62,694 bases of DNA from Labilithrix sp. (GTDB taxonomy: Bacteria > Myxococcota_A > Polyangia > Polyangiales > Polyangiaceae). Positions 10,468-18,811 of this stretch are shown in pieces. The stretch lies in assembly GCA_019637225.1 (NCBI GenBank), contig JAHBWC010000048.1, positions 1 to 62,694 on the forward strand. Direction: 5' to 3'. The position numbers were made by a program, and so were the translations under genes. Below the pieces are notes generated by a model, which saw nothing but the letters and a program-made list of their open reading frames with translations, searched no databases and was not told the origin of the DNA. The stretch's first letter is position 1; each line of letters starts with the position of its first letter.

Positions 10468-11106
10468 TCACCCCGCGGTGACGCGGCCGTCCTGGTCGAG
10501 CGAGATCGGCGGGCCGGCGTGACGCGGCTTGCGCCCGCCGGCGACGTCGACGAAGGCCTTGGTCCGCGAGAGCACCTCGCGCGCCTCGAACCACACGGCG
10601 CCGCGGTAGAGCCGCCGATCCGCGGCCGCCCCTTCGGCCTCGATGCCGAGCGAGCGCGCGACCCAGAGCGCGCGCGGGAGGTGGAAGCGCTGCGTGACGA
10701 CGACGACACGGGACGCGCCGAAGACATGCTTCGCGCGCCAGACGGAGCTGTACGTGTCGAAGCCGGCGTGATCCATGAAGATCGCCGAGGGCGGCACGCC
10801 GCGCGCCTCGAGCCACGCGCGCATCGCGTTCGGCTCGTCGTACTCGCGCCGGCCGTGATCGCCGCTCACGAGGATCGTCCTCACGCGCCCCGCCTGGTAG
10901 AGCGCGAGCGCCTCGGCGAGGCGATCGTGGAGGACCCACGAGGGCGCCCCGTCCTCGGCGACGCCCGCGCCGAGCACGAGCGCGCAGTCGATCGGCCCCT
11001 CCACCGGGCGCCGCGTGCCGCCGACCAGGACGGCGGTGTTGACGGCGGCGACGAGCGCGGCGACGCCGAGCGCGGCGAGGACGGCGTGGCGGCTTCGGGT
11101 GCGCAT
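10468..11106 (-). CDS. SanA/YdcF-like DUF218 membrane-anchored protein
   Basis: The 212-residue product has an N-terminal transmembrane anchor (AVLAALGVAALVAAVNTAVL) and a DUF218 domain: CALVLGAGV near the start, RLAEALALYQAGRVRTILVS, GDHG, PPSAIFMDHAGFDTYSS and VVVVTQRFHLPRAL. This order matches SanA of enterobacteria, which affects envelope permeability to vancomycin; the biochemical reaction of the family is not settled. The start at 11106 was chosen because the hydrophobic anchor follows directly. A second, longer member of the same superfamily lies at 30990-31787. The gene is monocistronic by spacing. Confidence 0.88.
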   Translation of the reverse strand: MRTRSRHAVLAALGVAALVAAVNTAVLVGGTRRPVEGPIDCALVLGAGVAEDGAPSWVLHDRLAEALALYQAGRVRTILVSGDHGRREYDEPNAMRAWLEARGVPPSAIFMDHAGFDTYSSVWRAKHVFGASRVVVVTQRFHLPRALWVARSLGIEAEGAAADRRLYRGAVWFEAREVLSRTKAFVDVAGGRKPRHAGPPISLDQDGRVTAG

Positions 11107-11215
11107 GGCGATGCCTACGCCGAGCTCGGCCGATCGATTCCCGGCCGGCGCTCGATCGTGCGCGTCGCGCGCGGCTCGCACGTCTAAGCGTCGGCGCGCC
11201 GCCGGCCCTACGCGA

Positions 11216-12784
11216 TCAGGGCGCGGCCGGCCGGGCGCTGGCGGCGGCCTTCGACGCCGCCTCGGCGTCCGCCGCGCGCTCCTCGGCGCGCTTCTTCTGC
11301 CCGGCGTCCTCGAGGAGGCCGGCGGCCTTCCGGAAGCGCGCCGCGACGTCGGCGAGGTACGGGCCCGCGGCCTCGCCCTCGGGCGGCGAGAGCGAGCGGA
11401 GGTGCGCCGCGTCGTACGCCGCCATGCCCGCAACCGCGGGAGACTCGCGCTCGAGCGCGTCGAGCGCGCCCGTCTCGGTCAGCCCCAGCGCCGCCGGCGA
11501 GGGCGCGGCCATCATCTCCTTGGGATCGCTCGGCCCCTTCGCGAGCGCGAGCGACACGGCGAGGACGAGCCGTGCGTCCGGGCTCGGGCTCTTCGACGCG
11601 GCGTGCGCGGCCTCGACGAAGTCGACGCGGCGCCAGTACCGCCGCCCCATCTCGAACCTCGCGCGCGCCGACTTCACCGGCGCCGGCGCGGGGAGGTTCA
11701 GCTGCGCGAACGGCGCGCGCCCTGCCGCGTCCGGGGGCACGAGCAGGAGCACGCTCTCGGGGATCGTGACCGGAACGGCGTCCGCGGGCGGGAAGAGGAG
11801 CGCGTCGAGCGCGTCGATGCGGCGACCGCCGTAGAGCTTGGAGAGGAGCGCGCGCGCCCGATCGATACGTGCATCGTGCACAATTCCGACGGCCGCGAAG
11901 TCGGCGAGCCCGACGAGCGCCGCGTCGCGCCCGCGGACCTTGCGCGGCTCGAGCGCCTCGTCGAGCGCCGCCTCGTAGACCGCCTTGAGCTCCTTGTCCC
12001 AGGTGCTCGGGGTCGGCGAGCTGCGGATCCGATCGACCAGGCGAAGGTCCGCCATCCCGGCCTCGACCGCGACGACGCCGCGCGCCAGCCCGGAGAGGTC
12101 GCTCGCCGGGGCGCTCAGCGTGTCGATCGCCGACGCTTGCTCGACCATCCACTGCCGGAGCGGCCCCTGGATGAAACGCTTCACCTTCTCCTTGTCGCTC
12201 GCGTCCTTCATCGCCGGCGCGTTCGCCGCCGTCCGCGAGAGCTTCGAGGCGAGCGACAGCCCGACGGTCATCTGCCCCGCGGCCCCGGTGACGCCGGGCG
12301 CCGCCGCGAGCGGCGGGTCGGTGATCGCGTCGGCGCACTCGATCGGCACCAGATCGGCGCGCATCGCGCGGACCGTCGGTGCGAGCTCGGGCTTCGCCGA
12401 CTCGATCGCGAAGAGCATCGCGTTCCGCTTCGCCGGGTCCGCCTCGAGGAGCGCCGCGGAGAGATCGAGCGCCGTCCCCTTCGCCGCGGCGGGCTTCGCG
12501 AACGCCGCGCAGGTCGCCGGGGCCTTCTGGACCCCTTTGACCTTCGACGCCTTCGCCCACGCCTCCGTCCGGACGTCCTTGATCTCGGCGGCCGGCGCGC
12601 TCGCGTCGCGCGGCCCCGCGGGGAGCGTCCAGGCGTCGGGGGGATCGGACGAGGCCGCCGCGCCGGCTGCCGGAGGCGTCGCGGCCGCGGTCGCCGGGGT
12701 CGCCGGAGGCGGCTGGGCCGCACCCCCTCCACATCCGACCGTCACGACGAAGAGACCACCGACAACCAGCGCTTTTTTCATCAT
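11216..12784 (-). CDS. Large lipoprotein of unknown function, Ala-rich and mostly helical
   Basis: The double start codon (Met-Met-Lys-Lys) at 12784 is preceded by GGGTAGGG and opens a lipoprotein signal peptide (VVTVGC). The mature 505 residues begin with a low-complexity Ala/Pro/Thr stretch, then become helical and Ala/Leu/Asp-rich with several repeated arrangements of the kind FAAVGIVHDARIDRARAL and ARARFEMGRRYWRRVDFVEA, which look TPR-like. The final 80 residues (YLADVAARFRKAAGLLEDAG, KRAEERAADAEAA) are probably a helical hairpin. No enzyme motif is visible. It is divergent from the lipoprotein gene at 13109 and not obviously part of an operon. A scaffold or assembly role is only a guess from the TPR-like pattern. 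Confidence 0.78.
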   Translation of the reverse strand: MMKKALVVGGLFVVTVGCGGGAAQPPPATPATAAATPPAAGAAASSDPPDAWTLPAGPRDASAPAAEIKDVRTEAWAKASKVKGVQKAPATCAAFAKPAAAKGTALDLSAALLEADPAKRNAMLFAIESAKPELAPTVRAMRADLVPIECADAITDPPLAAAPGVTGAAGQMTVGLSLASKLSRTAANAPAMKDASDKEKVKRFIQGPLRQWMVEQASAIDTLSAPASDLSGLARGVVAVEAGMADLRLVDRIRSSPTPSTWDKELKAVYEAALDEALEPRKVRGRDAALVGLADFAAVGIVHDARIDRARALLSKLYGGRRIDALDALLFPPADAVPVTIPESVLLLVPPDAAGRAPFAQLNLPAPAPVKSARARFEMGRRYWRRVDFVEAAHAASKSPSPDARLVLAVSLALAKGPSDPKEMMAAPSPAALGLTETGALDALERESPAVAGMAAYDAAHLRSLSPPEGEAAGPYLADVAARFRKAAGLLEDAGQKKRAEERAADAEAASKAAASARPAAP

Positions 12785-12960
12785 TTGCCCTACCCGCCGC
12801 CAGGAAGTACTCGCATTCGAGGCCGGGCCAAAGCCGAAGTTCCTCACGAACGGCCCCGCGCGCGCCCCGCGCGCGCCCCGTCGAGCGCGGAAAACCACTG
12901 GATCCTTGAGCAGGAGTGAGGCTGACGCGACGCATCAGGAAATATCCGTTCGTGTCGGCC

Positions 12961-12988
12961 TTGACCACACACACTCTCGTGCTAGACC
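12961..12988 (+). promoter_or_regulatory. Candidate sigma-70-type promoter for the lipoprotein gene at 13109
   Basis: TTGACC at 12961-12966 matches the -35 consensus at five of six positions. TAGACC at 12983-12988 lies 16 bp on and is a weak -10. A start site near 12995 would leave a leader of about 115 nt that includes a purine-rich stretch. The rest of the 324-bp gap 12785-13108 holds no gene or repeat that I recognise. Confidence 0.4.
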
Positions 12989-13108
12989 GCGCCGGTCCTG
13001 ATTCGGCCAGCTCGCGCTTGCCGCTCTGGAAGAGGAACCAGAGAAGGAATCAGAGACGAGTTTCGCAGGGGAAAGTCGCCGTCAGGGCCTCTGGAGGGTC
13101 GCGTCATC

Positions 13109-13837
13109 ATGTCGTTCTCGCGTTTCGTCATCGCCGGTCTGCTTGTCAGCGCGTTCGCCACGGTCGTCGGTTGCTCGAGCGAAGGCAGCGCGAAGGACGA
13201 GGAAGACGTCGCCGCCACCGAGAGCGAGCTGAAGCTCTCGGGCACGCGCTATCTCGGTAAGATCAAGAACGGCGAGACCCGCTCGGGCTACTACTACGCG
13301 CCCCCGACGTACCGCTCGTACGGCTTCGACGCGAAGGGCGGCGACGAGATCACCGTCGACGTGAAGTCCGTCTACGGCGACGGCATGGGCTGGATCACGA
13401 ACTCCAGCTACACGGTCCTCGCCTTCAACGACGACGCCTCGTCGAGCACGCTCGACGCGAAGGTGAAGTACAAGGTTCCCGCCGGCCAGGCCGCGCGCTC
13501 GTACCGCATCGTCTTCCGCGACTACGATCTCCTCGACGCGACGTTCAACGTCACGCTCAACATCAAGAGCACGGCGCCCGCGACCTGCAGCTACGACGGT
13601 CAGACCTACCAGCAGGGCGACCAGTTCGCGTCGACGGACGGCTGCAACACCTGCTCGTGCAGCGCGGACGGCGCGGTCGGCTGCACGAAGAAGGCGTGCG
13701 TCTGCAACCCCGCCGCCGAGACGCACCGCACCTACGTCGGCACCCCGCAGCAGTGCATGCTCATCCGCTACTCCTGCCCGGCCGGCCAGCAGCAGTTCTC
13801 GAACGCCTGCGGCTGCGGCTGCGAGACGATCCAGTAA
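13109..13837 (+). CDS. Secreted lipoprotein with C-terminal VWC-like Cys-rich domain
   Basis: The 242-residue product has a signal peptide ending in a lipobox (VVGC). Residues about 45-155 form a beta-rich domain that recalls pre-peptidase C-terminal-like domains of secreted enzymes (YRSYGFDAKGGDEITVDVKS, YRIVFRDYDL). From about 158 the sequence turns Cys-rich (TCSYDGQTYQQGDQF, DGCNTCSCSADG, GCTKKACVC), matching the spacing of von Willebrand factor C or pacifastin-like modules. A last Cys cluster (ACGCGCE) ends the protein. Many polyangial secreted proteins carry this pairing. It may be a surface protein or inhibitor; the partner is not evident from the neighbours. It is likely to be well expressed, having its own candidate promoter. 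Confidence 0.83.
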   Translation: MSFSRFVIAGLLVSAFATVVGCSSEGSAKDEEDVAATESELKLSGTRYLGKIKNGETRSGYYYAPPTYRSYGFDAKGGDEITVDVKSVYGDGMGWITNSSYTVLAFNDDASSSTLDAKVKYKVPAGQAARSYRIVFRDYDLLDATFNVTLNIKSTAPATCSYDGQTYQQGDQFASTDGCNTCSCSADGAVGCTKKACVCNPAAETHRTYVGTPQQCMLIRYSCPAGQQQFSNACGCGCETIQ

Positions 13838-13865
13838 GCACCGAGCGCCGAGCGCTCACCGGCCG

Positions 13866-13881
13866 CCCCGCGCCCGCGGGG
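13866..13881 (+). terminator. GC-rich palindrome after the VWC-like lipoprotein gene, possible terminator stem
   Basis: CCCCGCG, two bases, then CGCGGGG make a perfect 16-bp hairpin (six-pair stem with a realistic four-base loop) 29 bp after the stop at 13837. There is no T-run after it, so intrinsic termination is doubtful. Confidence 0.3.
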
Positions 13882-13951
13882 TAGGTCCGGGTACGCCGGA
13901 TTCGTCACGGATCTCGGCAACAAGTCGAGCGCCTCGGTTGTCTCTGGAGCC

Positions 13952-14536
13952 GTGATCGAGCTCCTCGTCCTCGGGGCGACCCTCACGATCGCGGCCTGGG
14001 CGACCGGAGCCCAGGCCCACCGGCGGAGCGTGGCGTCGCGCGCGCTCGACCAGTACGCCCGCTCGCGGGGGCTCGTCTTCGTGCCGCCACCCGCGACCCC
14101 ACGCGGGGCGAGCCCGCGCGTCGTCGGATCCAAGGAAGACGTCCCCTACGTGGTCGATCTGGTCCGGCTCGGCGGCGAGATGCGGACGCGTATCTCGGCG
14201 ACGGCACCGCGCGGCCGCACGCCGGTCCTCTCCGTCCTTCAGCGCGGCGTCTTCACGCTCGCGAAGGAGCCGGCGCCCGGCCTCGGCGACGCGGCCTTCG
14301 ACGAGGCGTTCGTCGTGACGTCGGGCTCCGCTCACGACGCCGAGGGCCTCCGCCCCGCGACGCGCGCGCTCCTCTTCCTCGACAAGGAGCGGCGCGGCGT
14401 GTGGCTCTCCTCCGACGGCCTCAGGGTCGCCCTCTCGTGGCGCGGGACGGAGAGCGATCCGCTCGTCCTCGACGCCGCGCGGGACGCGGCCGTCGCGATC
14501 GCGACGTGGCATCTCCCCGAGTCGCCGTACCGGTGA
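13952..14536 (+). CDS. Membrane-anchored protein of unknown function
   Basis: The GTG at 13952 follows a GGAG ribosome site and opens a 194-residue protein. Its first 22 residues are a membrane anchor (ELLVLGATLTIAAWATGAQA). The rest is a soluble alpha/beta domain (RALDQYARSRGLVFVPPPAT, YVVDLVRLGGEMRTRISATA, FDEAFVVTSGSAHDAEGLRP, GVWLSSDGLRVALSW). This pattern recalls small polyangial proteins with an N-terminal anchor and a domain of about 150 residues, but I cannot name the family. It lies alone between two genes on the same strand with gaps of 114 and 95 bp. Confidence 0.7.
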   Translation: MIELLVLGATLTIAAWATGAQAHRRSVASRALDQYARSRGLVFVPPPATPRGASPRVVGSKEDVPYVVDLVRLGGEMRTRISATAPRGRTPVLSVLQRGVFTLAKEPAPGLGDAAFDEAFVVTSGSAHDAEGLRPATRALLFLDKERRGVWLSSDGLRVALSWRGTESDPLVLDAARDAAVAIATWHLPESPYR

Positions 14537-14631
14537 GGACCGACACGTCTACGAAGGGGTGACGCTTCGTCGAAAATTTCCTCAAAGCCTCGACCCGGCG
14601 CGCGCGTCGAAAGGGGCGAGGTTCAACGACG

Positions 14632-15402
14632 ATGACGAGCGGACCGACTGGGCGACGCGACGAGAGCGTGCAGTTCTCGCTGAAGGAGCTGCTGAAGATC
14701 GAGGACGAGCGCCTCGAGGACGAGGCCGCGAAAGAGCAGGCGCGCGAGGCGGAAGCCGTACGGGAGCGCGAAGCAACGGAGCACCGTCGCCGCACCGAGG
14801 CGGAAGCCGCGGCGCGCGCCGACGCGGAGACCGTCGAACGGCGACGCCAGACGGAGCTCGAAGAGCTCGCGCGGCGCGAGGCGATGCAGAAGGCGATCGT
14901 CGAGCAGTCCCGCCTCGAGGTCGAGGTGCGTGCCCGAGCCGAGGAGCGCGAGCGTGAGCGTCGCCACGAGCTCGAGATCGAGCGTCTCCGCGGCGAGGCC
15001 AAGAGAGGTCAGTCGCTCGGACCTTTGATCGGCGCGGCGGCGATGGGCGGCGGGATCATGCTGGTCGTCGCGCTCGCCATCCAGCTCGGCGTGATGAAGC
15101 CCGCCGCGGAGCGCCGCGTCGCCGAGCTCGAGCAGAGCCTGGTCGTCGCCGAGGCGCGCGCCGGCGAGCTCGACCGTCGCGTGGACGAACAGCGGAAGGC
15201 GATCGGCGAGCGGGATCGCCAGCTCGCGGACGCGCAGACGAAGATCGCCGCCCTCGAGGCCAGGAGGCCGTCAGCCCCGACCGGCCCCGCGCAGGCCGGC
15301 GCGCCGAAGGGCAACGCTCCGCCGCGCGCGCCGAAGGGCGCGCCACAACAGGACTGTCTGGCGGGTGATCCCATGTGCTTCTCGATGAAAACCGGCCGCT
15401 GA
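14632..15402 (+). CDS. Coiled-coil protein with one central membrane span
   Basis: The 256-residue protein has a long charged coiled coil at about residues 15-125, rich in Glu, Arg and Ala with heptad-like spacing. One transmembrane helix (GAAAMGGGIMLVVALAIQLG) follows, then a second coiled coil (about 165-205, with heptads such as ERRVAELEQSLVVAEARAGE). A Pro/Ala linker leads to a C-terminus with Cys-containing DCLAGDPMCFSMKTG. The topology suggests a cytoplasmic coil, one membrane crossing and an outside coil, as in envelope-spanning tethers or gliding-motility parts. No family is recognised. The start has GAGG ten bases upstream. Confidence 0.72.
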   Translation: MTSGPTGRRDESVQFSLKELLKIEDERLEDEAAKEQAREAEAVREREATEHRRRTEAEAAARADAETVERRRQTELEELARREAMQKAIVEQSRLEVEVRARAEERERERRHELEIERLRGEAKRGQSLGPLIGAAAMGGGIMLVVALAIQLGVMKPAAERRVAELEQSLVVAEARAGELDRRVDEQRKAIGERDRQLADAQTKIAALEARRPSAPTGPAQAGAPKGNAPPRAPKGAPQQDCLAGDPMCFSMKTGR

Positions 15403-15441
15403 GCAGCGCGGCGCCCTCGCCTGTCGTATCCTGATCGCAGG

Positions 15442-15798
15442 ATGGCCGGCAGCGACGACAAGACCCCCCCGGCGGGAGACAAGGCGGACGTCGTCGTGCT
15501 CGGGCCGCCGACCGCCGACGGAGCCGGCGTTCATGTGCTTCGCGCGCGCGAGGAGCGGATCGAAACGGGCGAGCTTCGAAGCCTCGAAGAGGGCCGCCCG
15601 ATCACGGGCGAGGTGCTGACGCTCGCGCCTCGCGAGGACAATCCGCGCGTCTGCGACGTGAAGGAGAGCTTCGCGGCGGGCGCGCCGGCGCCCACGCCCG
15701 CGAAGGCCAAGGGACCGGCGCAGGTGGCGACGCAGGCCTATCGGGACAACTGGGAAGAGGTCTTCTCGCGGCGCCCGCGGAACGCGGACCTGAACTGA
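15442..15798 (+). CDS. Small hypothetical protein, probably cytoplasmic
   Basis: This 118-residue protein has no signal peptide or membrane span. Its central part (VVVLGPPTADGAGVHVLRAR, ELRSLEEGRPITGEVLTLAP) resembles small soluble proteins found in Polyangia, and the C-terminus (YRDNWEEVFSRRPRNADLN) is a well-defined sequence rather than low complexity, which argues for a real gene. It is 39 bp after the coiled-coil protein gene and 35 bp before the next, so the three may form an operon. Function is unknown. Confidence 0.68.
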   Translation: MAGSDDKTPPAGDKADVVVLGPPTADGAGVHVLRAREERIETGELRSLEEGRPITGEVLTLAPREDNPRVCDVKESFAAGAPAPTPAKAKGPAQVATQAYRDNWEEVFSRRPRNADLN

Positions 15799-15833
15799 TC
15801 GCTCCGGGCGGACCTGGACTACGATGCGAGCCC

Positions 15834-16406
15834 ATGCGCATCGCTCGAAGCCTGCTCGTCGCCGCCTGCGTTCTCTCCACGACGCTGCTCGCGTCGGCGG
15901 CGCGCGCGGACGACGATTGCCCGCCCGGCTCCGTTCACAAGGCCGAGGACGGCTTCACCTGGTGCGAGCCGACCGTCTGCGCGAACGACGGGCAGTGCAA
16001 GCCGAACGAGGTCTGCCGCCCGATGAGCCTGTGCTTGCAGGTCGGGACGCTCGGCGACGCAGGGGCCGTCGACGGCGGACAGCGCCTCGTGGTCACGCAG
16101 CGGTGCGTCGCCGGCCGCGTGCCGGACGAGCCGAAGTCGTGCCCGCAGAAGCAGACGTGCAGCGAGATGAGCCGCTGCGTGACGAAGGCGGCCGCCGAGA
16201 AGATGGGCCTGCTCGACGTCGCGAGCGCCCCGACCGCTTCGGCGCCGGCCGGAGCCGGCGACGAGGCGAAGGCGCCGCGTTGCGGCTGCGACGCCGTCGG
16301 CGCGCGAACGAGGACCGCCGAGGGCGCCCTCGCCTTCGGCCTCGCCGTCTCGCTCCTCGCCGCGCGCCGCACGCGGACGCGTCGGGGACCGGAGGATCGT
16401 GGGTGA
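15834..16406 (+). CDS. Cys-rich secreted protein with MYXO-CTERM-like sorting tail
   Basis: The 190-residue protein starts with a cleavable signal peptide (ending ASAARA). A Cys-rich region follows (CPPGSVHK, WCEPTVCANDGQC, CRPMSLC, CVAGR, KSCPQKQTCSEMSRC), with a repeated C-x-N-D/M-x-C pattern. The C-terminus has the three parts of a MYXO-CTERM signal: a Cys motif (RCGCDAVG), a hydrophobic helix (ALAFGLAVSLLA) and ARRTRTRR. In this family such tails direct processing by a rhombosortase-like myxosortase and lipid or surface attachment. It is therefore probably displayed on the cell surface. Its binding partner is not known. Confidence 0.82.
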   Translation: MRIARSLLVAACVLSTTLLASAARADDDCPPGSVHKAEDGFTWCEPTVCANDGQCKPNEVCRPMSLCLQVGTLGDAGAVDGGQRLVVTQRCVAGRVPDEPKSCPQKQTCSEMSRCVTKAAAEKMGLLDVASAPTASAPAGAGDEAKAPRCGCDAVGARTRTAEGALAFGLAVSLLAARRTRTRRGPEDRG

Positions 16407-16531
16407 TCCAGAGGCCCGCGCGGACGCGCCGGCGACGGCCGTGAGGACGCCGGCGATCCCGCGAATTCCAGGGCCGCGCGAGGAGTAGGGGGAACACCTA
16501 CATTGGCGCGAGGAGTGCAGAGGCGGGGGGA

Positions 16532-17671
16532 ATGGCCCGTCTCTTCCCGCCCGCGACCGCCGCGGGCATGCTCGTCGCCGCGGCCCTCGCCGCGTGCTGC
16601 GTCGAGGACGCGTCGCCGGCGGCGGGGATCGACGAGGGCGAGATCACCGTGGACACGAGCACGCCCGAGGCGCGGCGCCAGTACGACGCGAACGTCGCGT
16701 TCGCCTCGCGCTACGTCGCGCGTTGCCTCGCGGCGCCGGCCCCGTCGGCCCGGCCGCGCGTCCTCGTGACGGGCTTCGGTCGCTTCATGTCGATCGCGAA
16801 CAACGCCACGGGCCGGATCGTGAGCACGCTCGTCCCCGAGGCGCGTTACCCCGAGACGCGATCGCCCGCGTGGGGCGAGGTCGACGCGCCCGAGCCGCAG
16901 CTCTCGGTCGCGCTCTCCACGATCGATCTCCCCGGCGTCGGCGCCGTCGACGTCTGCGCGATGATCCTCCCCGTCTACTGGGACCTCGCCGCGGTCTTGA
17001 TCGCCAAGGAGGCAGACGCCTTCAAGCCGTCGTTCGTGATGATGAACGGCGTGGCCGGCGGGCGGCAGCCGCTCTGGCTCGAGCTCGGCGCGACGAACCG
17101 CGCGGCGATCAACGTCGACGGCTCCAACCAGCTTCGCCCGGCCCCGGCGCCCGGCGAGGCCTACGCGAAGATCATCGAGGACGCCGCCGAGAGCGAGGAC
17201 GCGCGAGGGAACCTCCTCTCGTGGCGCGCCGCCTTGGGAGCCGCGCGTGAAGCGGTCGCCCGGCACGAAGGCGAGATCGACGGAGGCGCGGCGTTCGAGG
17301 ACGTCGTTCGCGGCGTGAGCCTCGCCGGGTTCCCGCGCGCGTCGAATACGTACCTCTGCAACAACGTCACCTACGTCACGGGCTGGCTCATGAACCACCC
17401 CGGCCGCGAGGTGCGCCTGCTCCGCGCGAGCACGCCGATCCGCGACAGAGAGAACGACGTTCGCGTGAAGCTGACGGCCGATCTCGGCGCGGTCCCGCGC
17501 GTCTTCGTGCACTGGCCGAGCGAGCTCGACGACAAGCACCACGACGCGGCCGCCGACGTGATGAAGGCGATCCTCGCCGCGCAGCTCACGGCGCTCCGCG
17601 ACGGCGACGCGCCGACGCTCGGCGACAGCGCGCTCGCCGATCCGCGGCTCGAGGGCGGCGTCTTCTTCTGA
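16532..17671 (+). CDS. Lipoprotein related to pyroglutamyl peptidase (C15 cysteine peptidase fold)
   Basis: The ATG follows GGGGGGA. The 379-residue product begins with a lipoprotein-type signal peptide (LAACC, two Cys) and an acidic linker. Residues 76-85 read RVLVTGFGRF, the N-terminal signature of pyroglutamyl peptidase I. The catalytic trio of that family has counterparts here: Glu184 in GVAGGRQPLWLELGATN, Cys276 in SNTYLCNNVTY and His327 in FVHWPSELD. The usual enzyme is cytosolic and about 215 residues; this version is exported and has a longer insert between the Glu and Cys regions. A role in trimming N-terminal pyroglutamate or a related linkage outside the cell is possible; activity is not proven. 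Confidence 0.82.
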   Translation: MARLFPPATAAGMLVAAALAACCVEDASPAAGIDEGEITVDTSTPEARRQYDANVAFASRYVARCLAAPAPSARPRVLVTGFGRFMSIANNATGRIVSTLVPEARYPETRSPAWGEVDAPEPQLSVALSTIDLPGVGAVDVCAMILPVYWDLAAVLIAKEADAFKPSFVMMNGVAGGRQPLWLELGATNRAAINVDGSNQLRPAPAPGEAYAKIIEDAAESEDARGNLLSWRAALGAAREAVARHEGEIDGGAAFEDVVRGVSLAGFPRASNTYLCNNVTYVTGWLMNHPGREVRLLRASTPIRDRENDVRVKLTADLGAVPRVFVHWPSELDDKHHDAAADVMKAILAAQLTALRDGDAPTLGDSALADPRLEGGVFF

Positions 17672-17682
17672 CGGGACTCGGA

Positions 17683-17707
17683 CGCGCCCGCCTCACGTTC
17701 GGGCGCG
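17683..17707. terminator. Inverted repeat between convergent genes, possible bidirectional terminator
   Basis: CGCGCCCG at 17683-17690 and CGGGCGCG at 17700-17707 form a perfect 8-bp stem with a 9-base loop, between the stop at 17671 and the convergent stop at 17717. There is no clear T-run on either side. Confidence 0.4.
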
Positions 17708-17716
17708 CCCGCGCCG

Positions 17717-18127
17717 TCAGCCGGCGCGGACGAGCATGACGATGTGGATCGTCACCGTCGCCGCGATGAGCACGGCGGTCGTCGTGTGCATGCGTCGCTT
17801 GCGCGCACGGTCCTTGAGCTTCGGATCGCGCAGCTGCAGGCCGAGGCCGGCGTGGGCCACGAGCAGGAAGAACGCGGCGCCGGCGGGCAAGAGCGCGAAG
17901 ACGCCGCCGCCGATCGCCGCCGGCGATCCGAGCGCGGGCAGGACGGCCATCGTGTGGAGGAACGCGAGCGCGGCGGTCGCGAGGCCCACGGTGACGTGCA
18001 GGCGGATCGGCGCCGAGCCCGGCGCCGCGCGCTTGCCCGCGCGCATGCGCTGGACGATCGGGACGAGCGCGGCGAGGACGATCGCCGCGGTGGCGAGCCA
18101 CCCGCTCCACGTCGCGACGGCCTCCAC
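17717..18127 (-). CDS. Four-helix membrane protein of cytochrome b561-like type
   Basis: The GTG at 18127 follows GGAGG with a 5-base spacer and gives 136 residues; a TTG further upstream lacks such a site. Four membrane helices are visible: WSGWLATAAIVLAALVPIV, a second with LHVTVGLATAALAFLHTM, a third with FFLLVAHAGLGLQL, and a fourth with MHTTTAVLIAATVTIHIVML. His residues lie at matching depths in helices 2, 3 and 4 (paired in 2 and 4), the pattern used to bind heme in b561 and ferric-reductase-like domains. I infer a small membrane heme protein that moves electrons across the membrane. It lies 69 bp downstream of the FmdE-domain lipoprotein gene on the same strand. A structural four-helix protein without heme is the alternative. 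Confidence 0.72.
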   Translation of the reverse strand: MEAVATWSGWLATAAIVLAALVPIVQRMRAGKRAAPGSAPIRLHVTVGLATAALAFLHTMAVLPALGSPAAIGGGVFALLPAGAAFFLLVAHAGLGLQLRDPKLKDRARKRRMHTTTAVLIAATVTIHIVMLVRAG

Positions 18128-18196
18128 GTCACCCTCCGCGCGCGCGACTCCGTCGCGCCTGAAGAGCCCCGCCAAGGTGGAGCCTCGGACGGCTCT

Positions 18197-18811
18197 TCAC
18201 TGGACCGCGATCTCGTCGAAGACTTGTTCGGCCGGTAGCCCGAGGACCTCGCGGCCAAGCTCGCGCGCCTTGTCGCGCGGGGTGTCGGCGTAGCGCTCGC
18301 GGAACGATGCCGCCGGGCGGAGCGCGACGCTCTTGCCCGTCTTCTTGTCGCGGTAGATCGTGAGCACCTTGTCGGCGGTCGCGTCGACGAGCGACAGGTT
18401 CAGCTTGCCGAGGCTCGCGCCCGAGTGCGCCGCGGCGCCGTCGGCGATGCACGAGTAGCGGACCTCCTTCGGCGTCCAGTGCACGATCTCGAGATCGAAG
18501 CTCCCGCGGTCGAGCCCGAGCTTCGCGAGCGCGTACTCGCTCATGCGGTAGCCCGCGACGGCCCACGGGCCGGGCGCGCCGTGCACCGCCGCGACCTCGT
18601 CAAGCTTCCGCTCCGTCGGATCGCCGGCGCCGGGCTGACCGTGCCCGTGCCCGTGCCCGTGCCCGTGCCCGTGCCCGGAAGACTCGACCGCGTGCGCCGT
18701 CGACGCGACGACGCGCGGCTCGGCGGCGGAACCGGCGGACCGAGAGCCGCCGCACGCCCCGACGAGCCCGGCGACGAGGGCGAGCGACGCGAACGCGAAG
18801 CGACGCGTCAT
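18197..18811 (-). CDS. FmdE-domain lipoprotein with a His-Gly repeat
   Basis: The ATG overlaps the stop of the upstream HemQ-like gene (ATGA), so the two are translationally coupled. The 204-residue product has a lipobox (LVGAC), then a run of six His-Gly pairs, an obvious metal-binding tract, then an FmdE domain (about residues 70-200). The domain shows VHGAPGPWAVAGYRMSEYAL where the family has a HGHxCPGLxxGxR motif, and YSCIADGAAAHSGASLGKLN with the conserved Cys. FmdE domains bind zinc or similar metals. The loss of the first CP pair suggests altered metal binding. The pairing with a HemQ-like protein and a b561-like protein suggests a role in metal or heme handling at the cell surface, which is inference. 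Confidence 0.83.
   Translation of the reverse strand: MTRRFAFASLALVAGLVGACGGSRSAGSAAEPRVVASTAHAVESSGHGHGHGHGHGHGQPGAGDPTERKLDEVAAVHGAPGPWAVAGYRMSEYALAKLGLDRGSFDLEIVHWTPKEVRYSCIADGAAAHSGASLGKLNLSLVDATADKVLTIYRDKKTGKSVALRPAASFRERYADTPRDKARELGREVLGLPAEQVFDEIAVQ
18641..18676. repeat. Hexanucleotide repeat (GTGCCC)6 encoding the His-Gly tract
   Basis: Six perfect copies of GTGCCC lie inside the FmdE-domain lipoprotein gene. On the coding strand they read GGGCAC and give alternating Gly and His. The tract can change length in steps of two residues by slippage without breaking the frame. Confidence 0.9.
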
